Assembly: GCA_942493365.1 (NCBI GenBank)
Contig: OW818697.1
Span: 1,426,001-1,490,000, forward strand
DNA length: 64,000 bases
DNA from: UBA8949 sp942493365
Lineage (GTDB): Bacteria > Bacillota > Clostridia > Saccharofermentanales > UBA5734
Direction: 5' to 3'
Part shown: in pieces, positions 1-7,921 of the stretch
Position numbering within the stretch: position 1 is the first letter of the stretch
How the letters are laid out: the number at the start of each line of letters is the position of its first letter
Notes under the pieces: generated by a model
What the model was told of the DNA's origin: nothing
What the model saw: the letters and a program-made list of their open reading frames with translations, nothing else
Databases searched by the model: none
Position numbers and translations under genes: made by a program

Positions 1-964
1 CTCCGGTTATGTAGTAGCCTTGCCCTTTGGAAAGATCGATTTCTTTCAGAACAGCGTCTGATTTATAATGGGAAACTTTGGTGACGAGCAGGAAAACATT
101 GGTAAACTGGATGGCTTCGCCGGTTGCCAAGTCGATCTGGTCGGTGCCATATTCACCTTTGCTATAAAGCCTGGTTGCTGGCGTGTAGTAGAAATAGGCT
201 GTGCAGTAATTCGAGAAGGGGATTGTGACATTGACCGCCACGTCAGAACCGGTCGCGGCAAAATCATCGGTCGCGCGGAAGTTGAAGGCCGTTTTCTGGC
301 CCTCCCGTACCGTCATCCGAAATTCTTTTTTGGTGATGGCCGCCAGCAGCATTTCGCCTGTTGTCTTGACGCTGTGCTCATATCCGCGGTCGTGACGCCA
401 GGCCTCATCCCGCCAGTAGGAGTCGGGGAAAACATGCAGATCGATATGGTTGTACTTCTGTCTGCTGAACTGGTCGTTGGCAGCATAGGATGCCCCAATA
501 TGAACCAGGATGGCATCCAGGCCGCCGGCAACATCGATAAAATCGTGACGGGCGCTGCGAAGCGTCCCGATTTCCGGTACCGTCGACACATCGGTAAATA
601 CGGCCATCATCCGCGTGATACCGCCTTCAACCGGCATCTCATAAAACAAATCGGCCGACTGGATACCGATCTGCGGCACGCCGTCTTTATGGTTGTTGAT
701 CATGATGGCGACCGGCCGTTGGCCGACGGCTGTGGCGTTGATCAGGGGCTCGCCGGTCAGTGGGTTGGGCGGGTTGGGAGTCGGAGTGGGTGACGGTGTG
801 ACCGTCGGAGTCGGGGAGGGCGTTGGTGTCGGAGCCAGCGTGGTTGCCGTGGTTTCAGCCTGACAGCCAAAGCTTAACGCACAGACGGCCAGCACGGACA
901 CAATGATCAAGACAAATGCGACACGATAAAAAGTTCGGCGGGGGGCATGTTTTTGCTCGAACAT
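1..964 (-). CDS. DUF3048 (YerB-like) lipoprotein, C-terminus cut off by the window edge
   Basis: An open frame runs leftward from ATG at 964 to the window edge (321 codons, no stop). The N-terminus has a basic stretch and a hydrophobic segment ending in a lipobox-like SFGC around residue 31, so it is probably a membrane-anchored lipoprotein. A proline/threonine-rich linker of repeated TPTPSP type follows. The folded part opens with NPLTGEP and contains RPVAIMINNHKDGVPQ and IGTLRSARHDF, which I recognise as DUF3048, the family of Bacillus YerB. Its biochemical role is not established. The gene is divergent from the zinc-ribbon gene at 1115. The Shine-Dalgarno is weak (CGGAG, about 8 bases upstream). 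Confidence 0.8.
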   Translation of the reverse strand, partial: MFEQKHAPRRTFYRVAFVLIIVSVLAVCALSFGCQAETTATTLAPTPTPSPTPTVTPSPTPTPNPPNPLTGEPLINATAVGQRPVAIMINNHKDGVPQIGIQSADLFYEMPVEGGITRMMAVFTDVSTVPEIGTLRSARHDFIDVAGGLDAILVHIGASYAANDQFSRQKYNHIDLHVFPDSYWRDEAWRHDRGYEHSVKTTGEMLLAAITKKEFRMTVREGQKTAFNFRATDDFAATGSDVAVNVTIPFSNYCTAYFYYTPATRLYSKGEYGTDQIDLATGEAIQFTNVFLLVTKVSHYKSDAVLKEIDLSKGQGYYITG

Positions 965-1072
965 AAATTTTGCTCCGTTTCAATAATTCTATTGATATTC
1001 TATCATTAAATAATCACACTGTCATTTTTCTCACTCAGCAGCAGAGTCAGGTTTTATTTTTCATGCATAATC

Positions 1073-1081
1073 TGTTATGAT
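1073..1081 (+). promoter_or_regulatory. Extended -10 promoter for the zinc-ribbon gene
   Basis: TG-T-TATGAT lies 33 bases before the start codon at 1115. There is no good -35, as expected for an extended -10 promoter. The same TGn-TATAAT layout recurs at many other starts in this window. Confidence 0.5.
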
Positions 1082-1114
1082 AGTGATATCCAAATATTTA
1101 GGGAGGTCTGGCAT

Positions 1115-1666
1115 ATGGCATTTTTTCAAGATTTAGGCAAGAAGACATCAGACATGATGGAGATTTCAAAACTGAATTCATCCATCAGCAAAGAACAGGC
1201 CGCAATCGTAGAAGTTCAGAAGAAAATCGGCGTAACTGCCTATGAATTATTTGCTGCCGGACAACAGCTGCCGGAAGCTTTTCTGCCTGATTTACAGGAA
1301 ATTGCAGAAAAGTACCGTAGCATAATCGATCTGGAAAACAAGATCGCGGAGATTAAAGCTGAGGCGGAAAGATACAAAGAGGCTCAAGCTCAAGCTCAAG
1401 CCGCCGCCCAGGCGCAGGCGCAGGCTGCTGCGCAAGCCAAAGCGCAAGCCCAGGCTCAACCGCCAGCGCATGCCCCGTACCAAGCGCCAGTCCCGCCGCC
1501 AGCCCCTGCCGCGCCAGCCCCAGCCGCGGCCCCGGTTGCTCCGCCAGCCGCGGCCCCTGCTCCTCAAGTTGCACCGTCGGCAGGCAACAAATTTTGTGTC
1601 AGCTGTGGCGCCCAGATCGTTGCGGGCGCTGCTTTCTGCAGCAAGTGCGGAACCAAGGCCGAATAA
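1115..1666 (+). CDS. Coiled-coil protein with Ala/Gln/Pro-rich linker and C-terminal zinc ribbon
   Basis: The 183-residue protein has three parts. Residues 1-90 form a charged helical or coiled-coil region. Residues 90-155 are low complexity, first AQ-rich and then PA-rich. The C-terminus is a short zinc ribbon with two CxxC knuckles (CVSCG and CSKCG). No transmembrane segment is visible, so it should be cytoplasmic. The ribbon probably binds zinc and mediates protein or nucleic-acid contact. I do not recognise a named family and assign no function. ATG 1115 is preceded by GGGAGG. The gene is monocistronic, closed by the terminator at 1691. The AQ/PA linker is encoded by short tandem repeats likely to vary in length between strains. 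Confidence 0.8.
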   Translation: MAFFQDLGKKTSDMMEISKLNSSISKEQAAIVEVQKKIGVTAYELFAAGQQLPEAFLPDLQEIAEKYRSIIDLENKIAEIKAEAERYKEAQAQAQAAAQAQAQAAAQAKAQAQAQPPAHAPYQAPVPPPAPAAPAPAAAPVAPPAAAPAPQVAPSAGNKFCVSCGAQIVAGAAFCSKCGTKAE

Positions 1667-1690
1667 CTTTTTCAAATTATCGCAAAAATC

Positions 1691-1725
1691 AAACTGGCTG
1701 GATAAGATATCCGGCCAGTTTTTTT
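1691..1725 (+). terminator. Rho-independent terminator after the zinc-ribbon gene
   Basis: The arms AACTGGCTGGATA and TATCCGGCCAGTT pair with a three-base loop and are followed by a run of seven T. The hairpin begins 26 bases after the stop codon at 1666. Confidence 0.9.
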
Positions 1726-1778
1726 ATTGCGTCATGCAGCAAAAAGTCAATATATTTACAGTTTATTACAGGGGATGA

Positions 1779-1827
1779 TTGTATTCACAAGTCAGCAGGG
1801 TGTATAATCAAAACGAACAAAAGTTCG
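1779..1827 (+). promoter_or_regulatory. Promoter with perfect SOS (LexA) box
   Basis: TTGTAT (1779-1784), an 18-base spacer and TATAAT (1803-1808) form a promoter. CGAACAAAAGTTCG (1814-1827) follows directly. This is a perfect dyad of the Gram-positive SOS box class CGAAC-N4-GTTCG and lies just past the -10, where bound LexA would block transcription. Confidence 0.8.
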
Positions 1828-1854
1828 CATTCAAAACGAACGGAGGCGTTTGCT

Positions 1855-2100
1855 GTGGCCCGTAAAGTCTATGTCAGAGTTATTGTCGAATTCGACCAAC
1901 AAGGCGGGCTTTGGCCGCGCTCGATCATCTGGGAGAATGGCTGTCAATACCGAATTGACCGCATTTTGGACGTTTCCCCGGGTGTTTCCACCAAGGTTGG
2001 CGGCTTTGGTATTCGATACAATTGCCGCATCATGGGCAGGCAGGTGCCCTTGTTTCTCGAAGATAAACGCTGGTTTGTTGAAGCTGGAGACCAAAAATAA
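1855..2100 (+). CDS. Small SOS-controlled protein (81 aa), function unknown
   Basis: GTG 1855 follows GGAGG with good spacing and gives 81 residues starting MARKVYVRVIVEFDQQG. The protein has no signal peptide, no membrane segment and no cysteine pair. It looks like a small beta-rich domain with conserved-looking WPRSIIWENG and RYNCRI stretches. From memory, similar small proteins occur beside LexA-like repressors and Y-family polymerase genes in Clostridia, but no polymerase gene is here. The SOS box 28 bases upstream indicates DNA-damage induction. The next gene, a LexA-like repressor, begins 141 bases downstream and may respond to the same signal. Confidence 0.75.
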   Translation: MARKVYVRVIVEFDQQGGLWPRSIIWENGCQYRIDRILDVSPGVSTKVGGFGIRYNCRIMGRQVPLFLEDKRWFVEAGDQK

Positions 2101-2157
2101 AGTTTATCGATTTGAGCGAATTTTATGAATAAAAGCGATGTACATTGGGATAAAACA

Positions 2158-2166
2158 TGCTAAAAT
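2158..2166 (+). promoter_or_regulatory. Candidate extended -10 for the XRE-S24 repressor gene
   Basis: TG-C-TAAAAT lies 76 bases before the ATG at 2242. No convincing -35 is present, and a TTGACT just downstream has no matching -10. This suggests the repressor has its own transcript besides any read-through from the SOS promoter at 1779. Confidence 0.35.
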
Positions 2167-2241
2167 ATTGACTTAGATGAGGCTAACTTTCATCAGCGCA
2201 TTTTGTTTGTTTTTCTCTGACACTTTACAGGAGGTGAGCGG

Positions 2242-2880
2242 ATGCTTAGATACAACTATACTGAAAGCAATGAACTTGGCAAACGACTGCGTCGTGTACG
2301 CAAAGCTGCGGGCATGACGCTTCAGGATTTGTCCGACGCGCTAAACAACGAGTATGGGACGCACGCCAACAAGGGAACCATATCCAAATACGAAAATGGT
2401 ATTCATGAACCCAATGCCAGCACCATTTTCTGCATTGCCCAAATCATTGGCGTCAGTGTCGATTACCTGATGGGCAAAACCGATATTGACTACGCGTCGG
2501 TCCTGTCCCTGATTGCAGAAAACAGAGCCATCCGTGAAGGGGCCACCGGTGAAGACGGCGTCGACATCGATCTGCCTGAAGTCCCCTGCAATTATAGTTA
2601 TGATGTCACCGACAACAGCATGGCCCCGCATTATAAAATGGGTGATGTGCTGATTGTCAGATCCTGCATGCCGATCGTTGACGGTCAGGCCTATATGGTG
2701 CAATACAAACGCAACAAGCCGATCATCAGACTGATCGTCATCGAGCCCAACCGATGGATTCTCAAGACTGAAAACCGGGTTTTCGACTCGATCGAAGTCC
2801 CCTTGGCGGAAGGCCAGAAAATCCCTGCTCAGGTTAAAGTGATTGGCCGTGTGATCGAATTCCGTCGCAGCGAGGTTTGA
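2242..2880 (+). CDS. LexA/CI-like repressor: XRE helix-turn-helix plus S24-type domain
   Basis: The 212-residue protein has an N-terminal Cro/CI-type helix-turn-helix (about residues 10-80, with TISKYENGIHEPNAS) and a C-terminal LexA/S24-like domain (about 112-205). The nucleophile motif DNSMAPHYKMGD places the serine at 126. In LexA-type peptidases the general-base lysine lies about 37 residues later; here that position is Arg163 (IIRLI). No Ala-Gly or Cys-Gly pair is obvious in the linker. Self-cleavage may therefore be impaired. ATG 2242 follows a strong GGAGGTGA. The target is unknown, but the gene follows an SOS-controlled gene and is closed by a terminator at once. Confidence 0.85.
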   Translation: MLRYNYTESNELGKRLRRVRKAAGMTLQDLSDALNNEYGTHANKGTISKYENGIHEPNASTIFCIAQIIGVSVDYLMGKTDIDYASVLSLIAENRAIREGATGEDGVDIDLPEVPCNYSYDVTDNSMAPHYKMGDVLIVRSCMPIVDGQAYMVQYKRNKPIIRLIVIEPNRWILKTENRVFDSIEVPLAEGQKIPAQVKVIGRVIEFRRSEV

Positions 2881-2900
2881 AAACCGGCATAGCCGGTTTT
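2879..2900 (+). terminator. Terminator immediately after the XRE-S24 gene
   Basis: AAAACCGGC and GCCGGTTTT form a hairpin with a three-base loop. It starts inside the TGA stop codon and ends in TTTT. Confidence 0.7.
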
Positions 2901-3090
2901 CAGCGAACAACGAACAACGAACAGTTCAGGAAACCGGACAGGTGCGCGAGCGCCTGTCCGGTTATTTTTGGCGATCAATTCGCTTTTGCGAAAATCAGCT
3001 TGTCCATATTTTATTGTTTCATAAAAATATTCGGGCAGGCGCTTGCGCAGCTGCCCGAGTACATACGTTGTTCGCTGTTCGTTGTTCGTT
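2901..3090. repeat. Inverted-repeat element with nested hairpins
   Basis: The left arm AACGAACAACGAACAG (2909-2924) and the right arm CTGTTCGTTGTTCGTT (3075-3090) are perfect 16-base inverted repeats 150 bases apart. A second pair overlaps them (2901-2912 with 3066-3077). Inside lie a 14-bp hairpin with a GCGA loop (2932-2963), a small TTCGC/GCGAA hairpin (2980-2993) and an 8-bp GC-rich hairpin (3031-3058). I see no coding sequence. It resembles a REP/BIME-like or miniature inverted-repeat element. Confidence 0.6.
2932..2969 (+). terminator. Strong hairpin-T terminator inside the repeat element
   Basis: AACCGGACAGGTGC pairs with GCGCCTGTCCGGTT around a GCGA tetraloop (one G-T pair) and is followed by ATTTTT. 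It is a second stop signal for the repressor transcript, or part of the repeat element. Confidence 0.65.
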
Positions 3091-3098
3091 TTTAGCTA

Positions 3099-3122
3099 AA
3101 AAGACGGTCGAAACCGTCTTTT
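3099..3122 (+). terminator. Third hairpin terminator before the tmRNA promoter
   Basis: AAAAGACGGT and ACCGTCTTTT pair around a CGAA loop. The stem is a perfect 10 bp with A- and T-rich ends, so it can act in either direction. It insulates the tmRNA gene. Confidence 0.55.
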
Positions 3123-3127
3123 CACCC

Positions 3128-3156
3128 TTCACCTTTCATCTGATCTGTGCTATAAT
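3128..3156 (+). promoter_or_regulatory. tmRNA promoter (extended -10)
   Basis: TG-C-TATAAT ends at 3156, 45 bases before the mature tmRNA 5' end. TTCACC lies at -35 spacing (17 bases). Confidence 0.6.
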
Positions 3157-3201
3157 CTGCCCTACAGAACCCTCCGATCAGCTGGACGAAGTCTGCAAAT
3201 C

Positions 3202-3576
3202 GGGGGCGTAATGGTTTCGACGGGGTCGTTGAAATTTGATAAGCGGGTAGAGGATCCTCGTTGGCCTCTCAAAAAAACGAGGAAACGCTTAATTGCAAAC
3301 AAAACACAACTCGTAGCAGCGTAAGCCACTACCGTCAGCCCATCCGATCTGCTGGATGGATAACTGGCGTCAGATAGCAGACCTTACCCGACGGCAGGTT
3401 AAACGGGGAAACGGATCAGGATATGCCTGGATAATGATCTGTATTAACAGGATACCGGACCACAAAGCCTGTCAGCGGGCGTTGTGAGAGGGGAATACTC
3501 CAAACACTGACTGCACCCGGAGAAGCTCTTATGGATAGGATTTCGGACAGGGGTTCGACTCCCCTCGCCTCCACCA
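3202..3576 (+). ncRNA. ssrA: Transfer-messenger RNA (tmRNA), single-piece
   Basis: The 5' end (GGGGGCG) pairs with the 3' end (CGCCTCC, then ACCA) to form the tRNA-like acceptor stem. The 3' part holds the T-arm sequence GGTTCGACTCC. The mRNA-like part begins with resume codon GCA at 3295 and reads ANKTQLVAA before TAA at 3322-3324. tmRNA rescues ribosomes stalled on broken messages and adds this degradation tag. Encoding a genomic CCA end and being a single-piece molecule are normal for Bacillota. The tag ends in VAA rather than the more common LAA. A terminator follows. Confidence 0.97.
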
Positions 3577-3584
3577 TCGCAAAG

Positions 3585-3616
3585 GCCTGAAACTGCAAGT
3601 TTTCAGGCTTTTTCTT
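3585..3616 (+). terminator. tmRNA terminator
   Basis: GCCTGAAA and TTTCAGGC form a stem with a short loop, followed by TTTTTCTTTTT. It starts 9 bases after the tmRNA CCA end. Confidence 0.9.
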
Positions 3617-3705
3617 TTTCCTCAAGTACTTGTTATTGTCAAAATATAGTATTATAGTGTTAATTTACCTATAATATAGTCAATTAATTGCCAGGAGAAA
3701 AACTG

Positions 3706-5343
3706 ATGGATGCACCGCCCTGTCAAACATTTTTCGATCAATCGCCGGTGCCCTTTGCTGTTGGCAGGGTTATTTTTGGCAAACCGAAAACGCCTTGCGA
3801 TTTCCAAATAATCGGGATCAATGCCGCCTTGGCCAAGTTGCTCCAAGTCCAGCCGAATGAACTCGCTGAAGTGAAGATAAGTCTGGGGCCAGATCGTTCG
3901 CAAGACCTCGCGGATCCCTGGTTGGAGGCTGTTCGAGAAATCCAGAGTACTCAAACATCCTATGAGCGTGACATTTACATAGCAAAAATCGAACGATGGA
4001 TGCGAGTGGTGGTTTTCGGGCTTCAGAATCTCGAGTTTGGCATGATGCTTACCGATCTGTCGCCGGATTTGAAACTGAAACAGGCCTTCGACACTTTGAC
4101 CGTTGAAAAAGAAGAATTGGAAAAATTCTTTTCGGCCAATCTTGACTTGCTTTGCATCGCCGATCTGCAGGGTCATTTTATCAAGGTCAATAAATCGTGG
4201 GAGACGATTTTGGGTTACACCGTGGAGGAACTGGAAAACAGTATATTCCTCCAATATGTACACCCGGATGACATTGCAGCTACTCAAGCGGCGATGTCCA
4301 AACTGGGGCAGAACGAGGAAGTTTTGAATTTTATCAATCGTTATCGCTGCCGCGATGGCACCTACCGCTATATTGAATGGCGATCGCATCCGTATGCCGA
4401 TTTGATTTACGCTGCCGCTCGAGATATAACCACCGCGGTCATGGACAATCAGGCGCTGAAATCGAGCGAGGAAAAATACCGACTCATCACCGAAAATACC
4501 TCGGATGTAATTTGGGTGATGAATATGAAAACCATGAATTATGTCTATATCAGCCCATCGATTAAGCAATTGCGCGGCATTTCGGTCGAGGAAGCCATGG
4601 CTGAGAATTTTGCAGAATCCATGACGCCGGAATCGGCCCAAGCATTGATCGAAAATGAAAACAATGAAAAAACGCTGGAAAAATTTCTCGAAGATCCCGA
4701 GCATCCTCAGCTGTACATCCATGAAATCCAGCAAAAATGTAAAAACGGTGATGTCATTTGGGTTGAGACATCAACCAAGTACCGACTGAATGATCAAAAC
4801 GAGATTGAGTGCGTAGGCACCAGCCGAAACATCGAAGAACGTAAACGCGCCGAGCAGGAAATTCTTTTCCTGAGTTATCGGGATCAAATGACCGGACTAT
4901 ATAACCGTCGTTTTTTTGAAGAGGAAATCAAACGATTGGATACGCCGCGGAATCTGCCGATTGCCATTATTGTCGGAGATCTCAACAAACTAAAGTTTAT
5001 CAACGATACTTATGGCCATGATGACGGCGACGAATACATCATCAAAACCGCTCAGGCCATTCGAGCGAGCTGCCGCGCGGACGACATTGCTTCACGCTGG
5101 GGCGGCGATGAATTCGTCGTTCTTTTGCCCAAGACAGATCAGGCTGCTGTAGCAAAAATAGTCAGCCGCATCGAGGCAAATTGTCAGACCATGCAGGTCC
5201 AGGGTATAGCAGTCAGTCTGGCGTTGGGCGTTTGTCTGAAAACGTCGGTTGAACAAAGCATCGTCGAAGTTATCCGTTGTGCCGATGATAATATGTATAA
5301 AAACAAAGCAATTCAGCGAGCATCTCCTTTAAAAACGCTATGA
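3706..5343 (+). CDS. PAS-PAS-GGDEF diguanylate cyclase
   Basis: The 545-residue, apparently cytoplasmic protein makes cyclic di-GMP from two GTP. It has a PAS-like N-terminal region, two clear PAS domains (about residues 125-240 and 255-380) and a GGDEF domain (about 385-540). The active-site GGDEF is intact at residues 466-470. The inhibitory site RADD (457-460) lies exactly five residues before it, so product inhibition is expected. ATG 3706 is chosen because AGGAG sits 8 bases upstream. Its 3' end overlaps the 3' end of the opposing HD-GYP gene by 31 bases, so enzymes predicted to make and break cyclic di-GMP lie tail to tail. Confidence 0.92.
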   Translation: MDAPPCQTFFDQSPVPFAVGRVIFGKPKTPCDFQIIGINAALAKLLQVQPNELAEVKISLGPDRSQDLADPWLEAVREIQSTQTSYERDIYIAKIERWMRVVVFGLQNLEFGMMLTDLSPDLKLKQAFDTLTVEKEELEKFFSANLDLLCIADLQGHFIKVNKSWETILGYTVEELENSIFLQYVHPDDIAATQAAMSKLGQNEEVLNFINRYRCRDGTYRYIEWRSHPYADLIYAAARDITTAVMDNQALKSSEEKYRLITENTSDVIWVMNMKTMNYVYISPSIKQLRGISVEEAMAENFAESMTPESAQALIENENNEKTLEKFLEDPEHPQLYIHEIQQKCKNGDVIWVETSTKYRLNDQNEIECVGTSRNIEERKRAEQEILFLSYRDQMTGLYNRRFFEEEIKRLDTPRNLPIAIIVGDLNKLKFINDTYGHDDGDEYIIKTAQAIRASCRADDIASRWGGDEFVVLLPKTDQAAVAKIVSRIEANCQTMQVQGIAVSLALGVCLKTSVEQSIVEVIRCADDNMYKNKAIQRASPLKTL

Positions 5344-7544
5344 CACGCCTCGACCACACTTGTATCGTAATAAATACCCTTGTATTTTTCGATTTCAGCC
5401 AGCGCCATGTCGATCGGGTAGGCCGCGCGATAAGGACGATGCGAGGACATGGCCTCGACAACATCGGCGACGTTGAGAATTTTGGCCTCCAGCAAAATCG
5501 CATCGACGGATAATTGGCGCGGATAACCAGATCCGTCAAGCCTTTCATGATGCTGATAAATAATTTCGGCGATTGGCCAGGGAAAGTCAATGTCTTTGAG
5601 CATATTGTAAGCGGCTTCGGGGTGGCATTTGATCAGTTGAAATTCAATATCGGTCAGGGTCCCCGGTTTGCTGAGGATTTCCGAGGGGATTTGGATTTTG
5701 CCGAGGTCATGGATGGTGCTGGCCAGATACAGACCGCGAATCTGCCAGGGCGTCAGACCAAGTTGTTCGGCAATGGCCACGGCAATCTCGGCCACCCGTT
5801 TTTGATGACCGGACGTGTAGGGGTCTTTGGCTTCTACGACCAGTGCCAGGGTCTGGATGGTTCCTTCCAGGGTATTGTTGATGCGTTCAGCAAACAGCTT
5901 GCTGGGGGTTATATCTTGAATATAGGTGACAAAATATTGAAAATTGTTTTGGATGTCGCGGATGGCGGCTGTGGAGACCAACGCCCAAATGACCTGCCCA
6001 TCCTTGCGGGTGTAACGTTTTTCGAAGACCGCGCTGTCTAGTTCGCCGGTGATCATTTTACGGCTCAGATCGTTGCCGATATTGTGATCTTCTGGGAAAG
6101 TCAGGTTTCTAAAATTCATTGCGGTCAATTCATCGTGCGAATAGCCCCAGATTTCGCAGGCCTTTTTGTTGGCCTTGATAAATGATCCGTCCTTGGCAAC
6201 CATGACAATACCGGCAATGGCACTGTCAAATGATGCCTGGATCAGTTTCTCGCTTTCGTTCAAGGCCTTCTCGGAGTTTTGGCGCAGCGTGATGTCGTGG
6301 GTGTTGATCAGCAAGACTGGACGATTTTTGTCGCTAAACAGACTGGCCCGGATTTCGACCGGAAAAACGGTGCCATCTTTCTTTTTATGATAACGAAGCG
6401 GAATAAAAATATAATCTTCCTTCATGATTTGTGTCGCTTGCTTGGTCTGGACGGGTTCGGCGGACATGTCGATGTTTTTGAGCAGGAGCAGCTCTTCGTG
6501 CGTATAGCCATAGGTTGAACAGGCCATATTATTGGCCTCTAAAATCGCGCCGGTATCCTGGTCGATGATGAAAAGTGAATCGACGCCAATGTTGAAGATG
6601 TTGTGATAACGTTCTTCGCTGTCCTTGATGATGGCCTGGGACTTAAGCAATTCTTGTTCGGCCATCATTCGCTCCAGTATTCGACCCAGTCGCTCTGCGA
6701 TGGCATTGATCAGCATCACTTCTTCTTGCATAAAGGGTCCATGATCAATGTCCGGCCTCTTTTCCAGATAAGCAACCTCAAGCAAGCCGTTTAGAGTATC
6801 GTTGATTTTGATCGGGGAGGACAGCATCCATTCAGTTTCTGCAAAGTTTGGACTTTGATATTGCGTCGTTCCGACAGAAATTCTGATCGCTGTGATTTCT
6901 GGATACTGCCAGCTCTCGGGGAATACCTCGGCAAAATTCTGCAGCAATTGCTCCTGTGAAATGTTCTCTTTTTGGATCAAATCGGTCAGGTTGTAGAATG
7001 CCCGCAATTCTTTCGTTCGTTCATTGGCAAAATACTCGGCTTTCTGGCGCAAGGCGATATCGGTTTCGAGTTCTTCAACTTTTCGCTCGACTTGTTCAAC
7101 GACCCGTTCGTTGTACATTTTGAAAAATTCAATTGTGTTATCGTCCAGAAATTGATGATCCGTCGGCCCAGGCGTTTTCGATTTGGTTTCAATCTCTTTG
7201 ACAATACTTTGAAACACTTCTGGATCGATCGGCCTGACCAAAAAGCGTTCGGCGCCCAACATGGCGGCAAACTCTTCGTCTTTTGCACTGATGTAGTTTG
7301 CAGTCAACAAAATGATCGGAATATGTCGAAGTTTTTCGTCATTTTTGCACTTGCTGCAGAGCCGAAAACCGTCCATGATCGGCATCAGAATATCCGAAAC
7401 AATCAGATCAACCGGCTCCTTATTCAGCAGGGCCAGAGCAATTTTGCCATTTTCTGCAACAATGACCTCGTGGCCGCTATTCTGCAAAATGGATTGAAGC
7501 AGGTAGCGATTTTCTTTGTTGTCGTCGGCGATAAGTACCCTCAT
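5313..7544 (-). CDS. Response regulator with GAF/PAS sensors and HD-GYP phosphodiesterase output
   Basis: The 743-residue protein has a receiver domain (residues 1-120, phosphoacceptor Asp51 in IVSDILMP), a coiled linker, a GAF-like region (about 180-295), two PAS domains (about 305-425 and 430-550) and an HD-GYP domain (about 560-743). The HD pair is at 612-613 and GSGYP at 671-675, both intact, so cyclic di-GMP hydrolysis is expected. It is the last gene of a three-gene leftward operon, 14 bases after the small response regulator and downstream of the histidine kinase. The kinase is the likely phosphodonor, linking the kinase's signal to cyclic di-GMP turnover. Confidence 0.9.
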   Translation of the reverse strand: MRVLIADDNKENRYLLQSILQNSGHEVIVAENGKIALALLNKEPVDLIVSDILMPIMDGFRLCSKCKNDEKLRHIPIILLTANYISAKDEEFAAMLGAERFLVRPIDPEVFQSIVKEIETKSKTPGPTDHQFLDDNTIEFFKMYNERVVEQVERKVEELETDIALRQKAEYFANERTKELRAFYNLTDLIQKENISQEQLLQNFAEVFPESWQYPEITAIRISVGTTQYQSPNFAETEWMLSSPIKINDTLNGLLEVAYLEKRPDIDHGPFMQEEVMLINAIAERLGRILERMMAEQELLKSQAIIKDSEERYHNIFNIGVDSLFIIDQDTGAILEANNMACSTYGYTHEELLLLKNIDMSAEPVQTKQATQIMKEDYIFIPLRYHKKKDGTVFPVEIRASLFSDKNRPVLLINTHDITLRQNSEKALNESEKLIQASFDSAIAGIVMVAKDGSFIKANKKACEIWGYSHDELTAMNFRNLTFPEDHNIGNDLSRKMITGELDSAVFEKRYTRKDGQVIWALVSTAAIRDIQNNFQYFVTYIQDITPSKLFAERINNTLEGTIQTLALVVEAKDPYTSGHQKRVAEIAVAIAEQLGLTPWQIRGLYLASTIHDLGKIQIPSEILSKPGTLTDIEFQLIKCHPEAAYNMLKDIDFPWPIAEIIYQHHERLDGSGYPRQLSVDAILLEAKILNVADVVEAMSSHRPYRAAYPIDMALAEIEKYKGIYYDTSVVEACHSVFKGDAR

Positions 7545-7558
7545 TGAACATCCATCCT

Positions 7559-7921
7559 TTATTGCAGAAATTTTTCGATTTCAGACAGAAAAGTTTCGGG
7601 GTTAATCGGCTTTTCGATATAGCCGTTGCTGCCAGCCTTCAAGATGGCTTCGCGATCACCGGTCATGGCATAGGAGGTGACTGCTACGATCATGGGCAAC
7701 GCACCGGCAGTCGATTGACGGATCTGCCGGATGGCTTCGTTGCCGTCAATGCCTGGCAATTGAATATCCATAAGAATCAAGTCAGGTTGTTCACGGATGG
7801 CCAGCGCGACGCCCTTTTCCCCGGTTTCAGCCTTGACGACCTGATAGCCTTTGCTGCTTAATAAAAAATTCATCAAATACATATTGGTCTCATTATCTTC
7901 GACCACCAGAATCTTTTTCAA
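7559..7921 (-). CDS. Stand-alone receiver (CheY/DivK-like) response regulator
   Basis: The 120-residue protein is a single receiver domain. The acidic pair is in VVEDNETN, the phosphoacceptor is Asp52 in LILMDIQLPG, and a conserved Thr/Ser and Lys are in VAVTSYA and IEKPI. There is no output domain. It overlaps the kinase gene by 4 bases (ATGA), a sign of translational coupling, and precedes the HD-GYP regulator. It may act as a phosphorelay intermediate or competitor between the kinase and the HD-GYP protein. Confidence 0.9.
   Translation of the reverse strand: MKKILVVEDNETNMYLMNFLLSSKGYQVVKAETGEKGVALAIREQPDLILMDIQLPGIDGNEAIRQIRQSTAGALPMIVAVTSYAMTGDREAILKAGSNGYIEKPINPETFLSEIEKFLQ

Noticed and set aside
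68..793. Long plus-strand frame of 241 codons
   Set aside because: It is the reverse-strand image of the DUF3048 lipoprotein gene, whose motifs and codon use are clear on the minus strand.
1378..1575. Short tandem repeats that might be a CRISPR or minisatellite
   Set aside because: They are codon-level repeats encoding the Ala/Gln/Pro linker of the zinc-ribbon protein; there are no spacers.
3416..3625. Minus-strand frame across the tmRNA 3' half
   Set aside because: It lies over the tRNA-like domain and terminator of tmRNA, so it is a chance frame.
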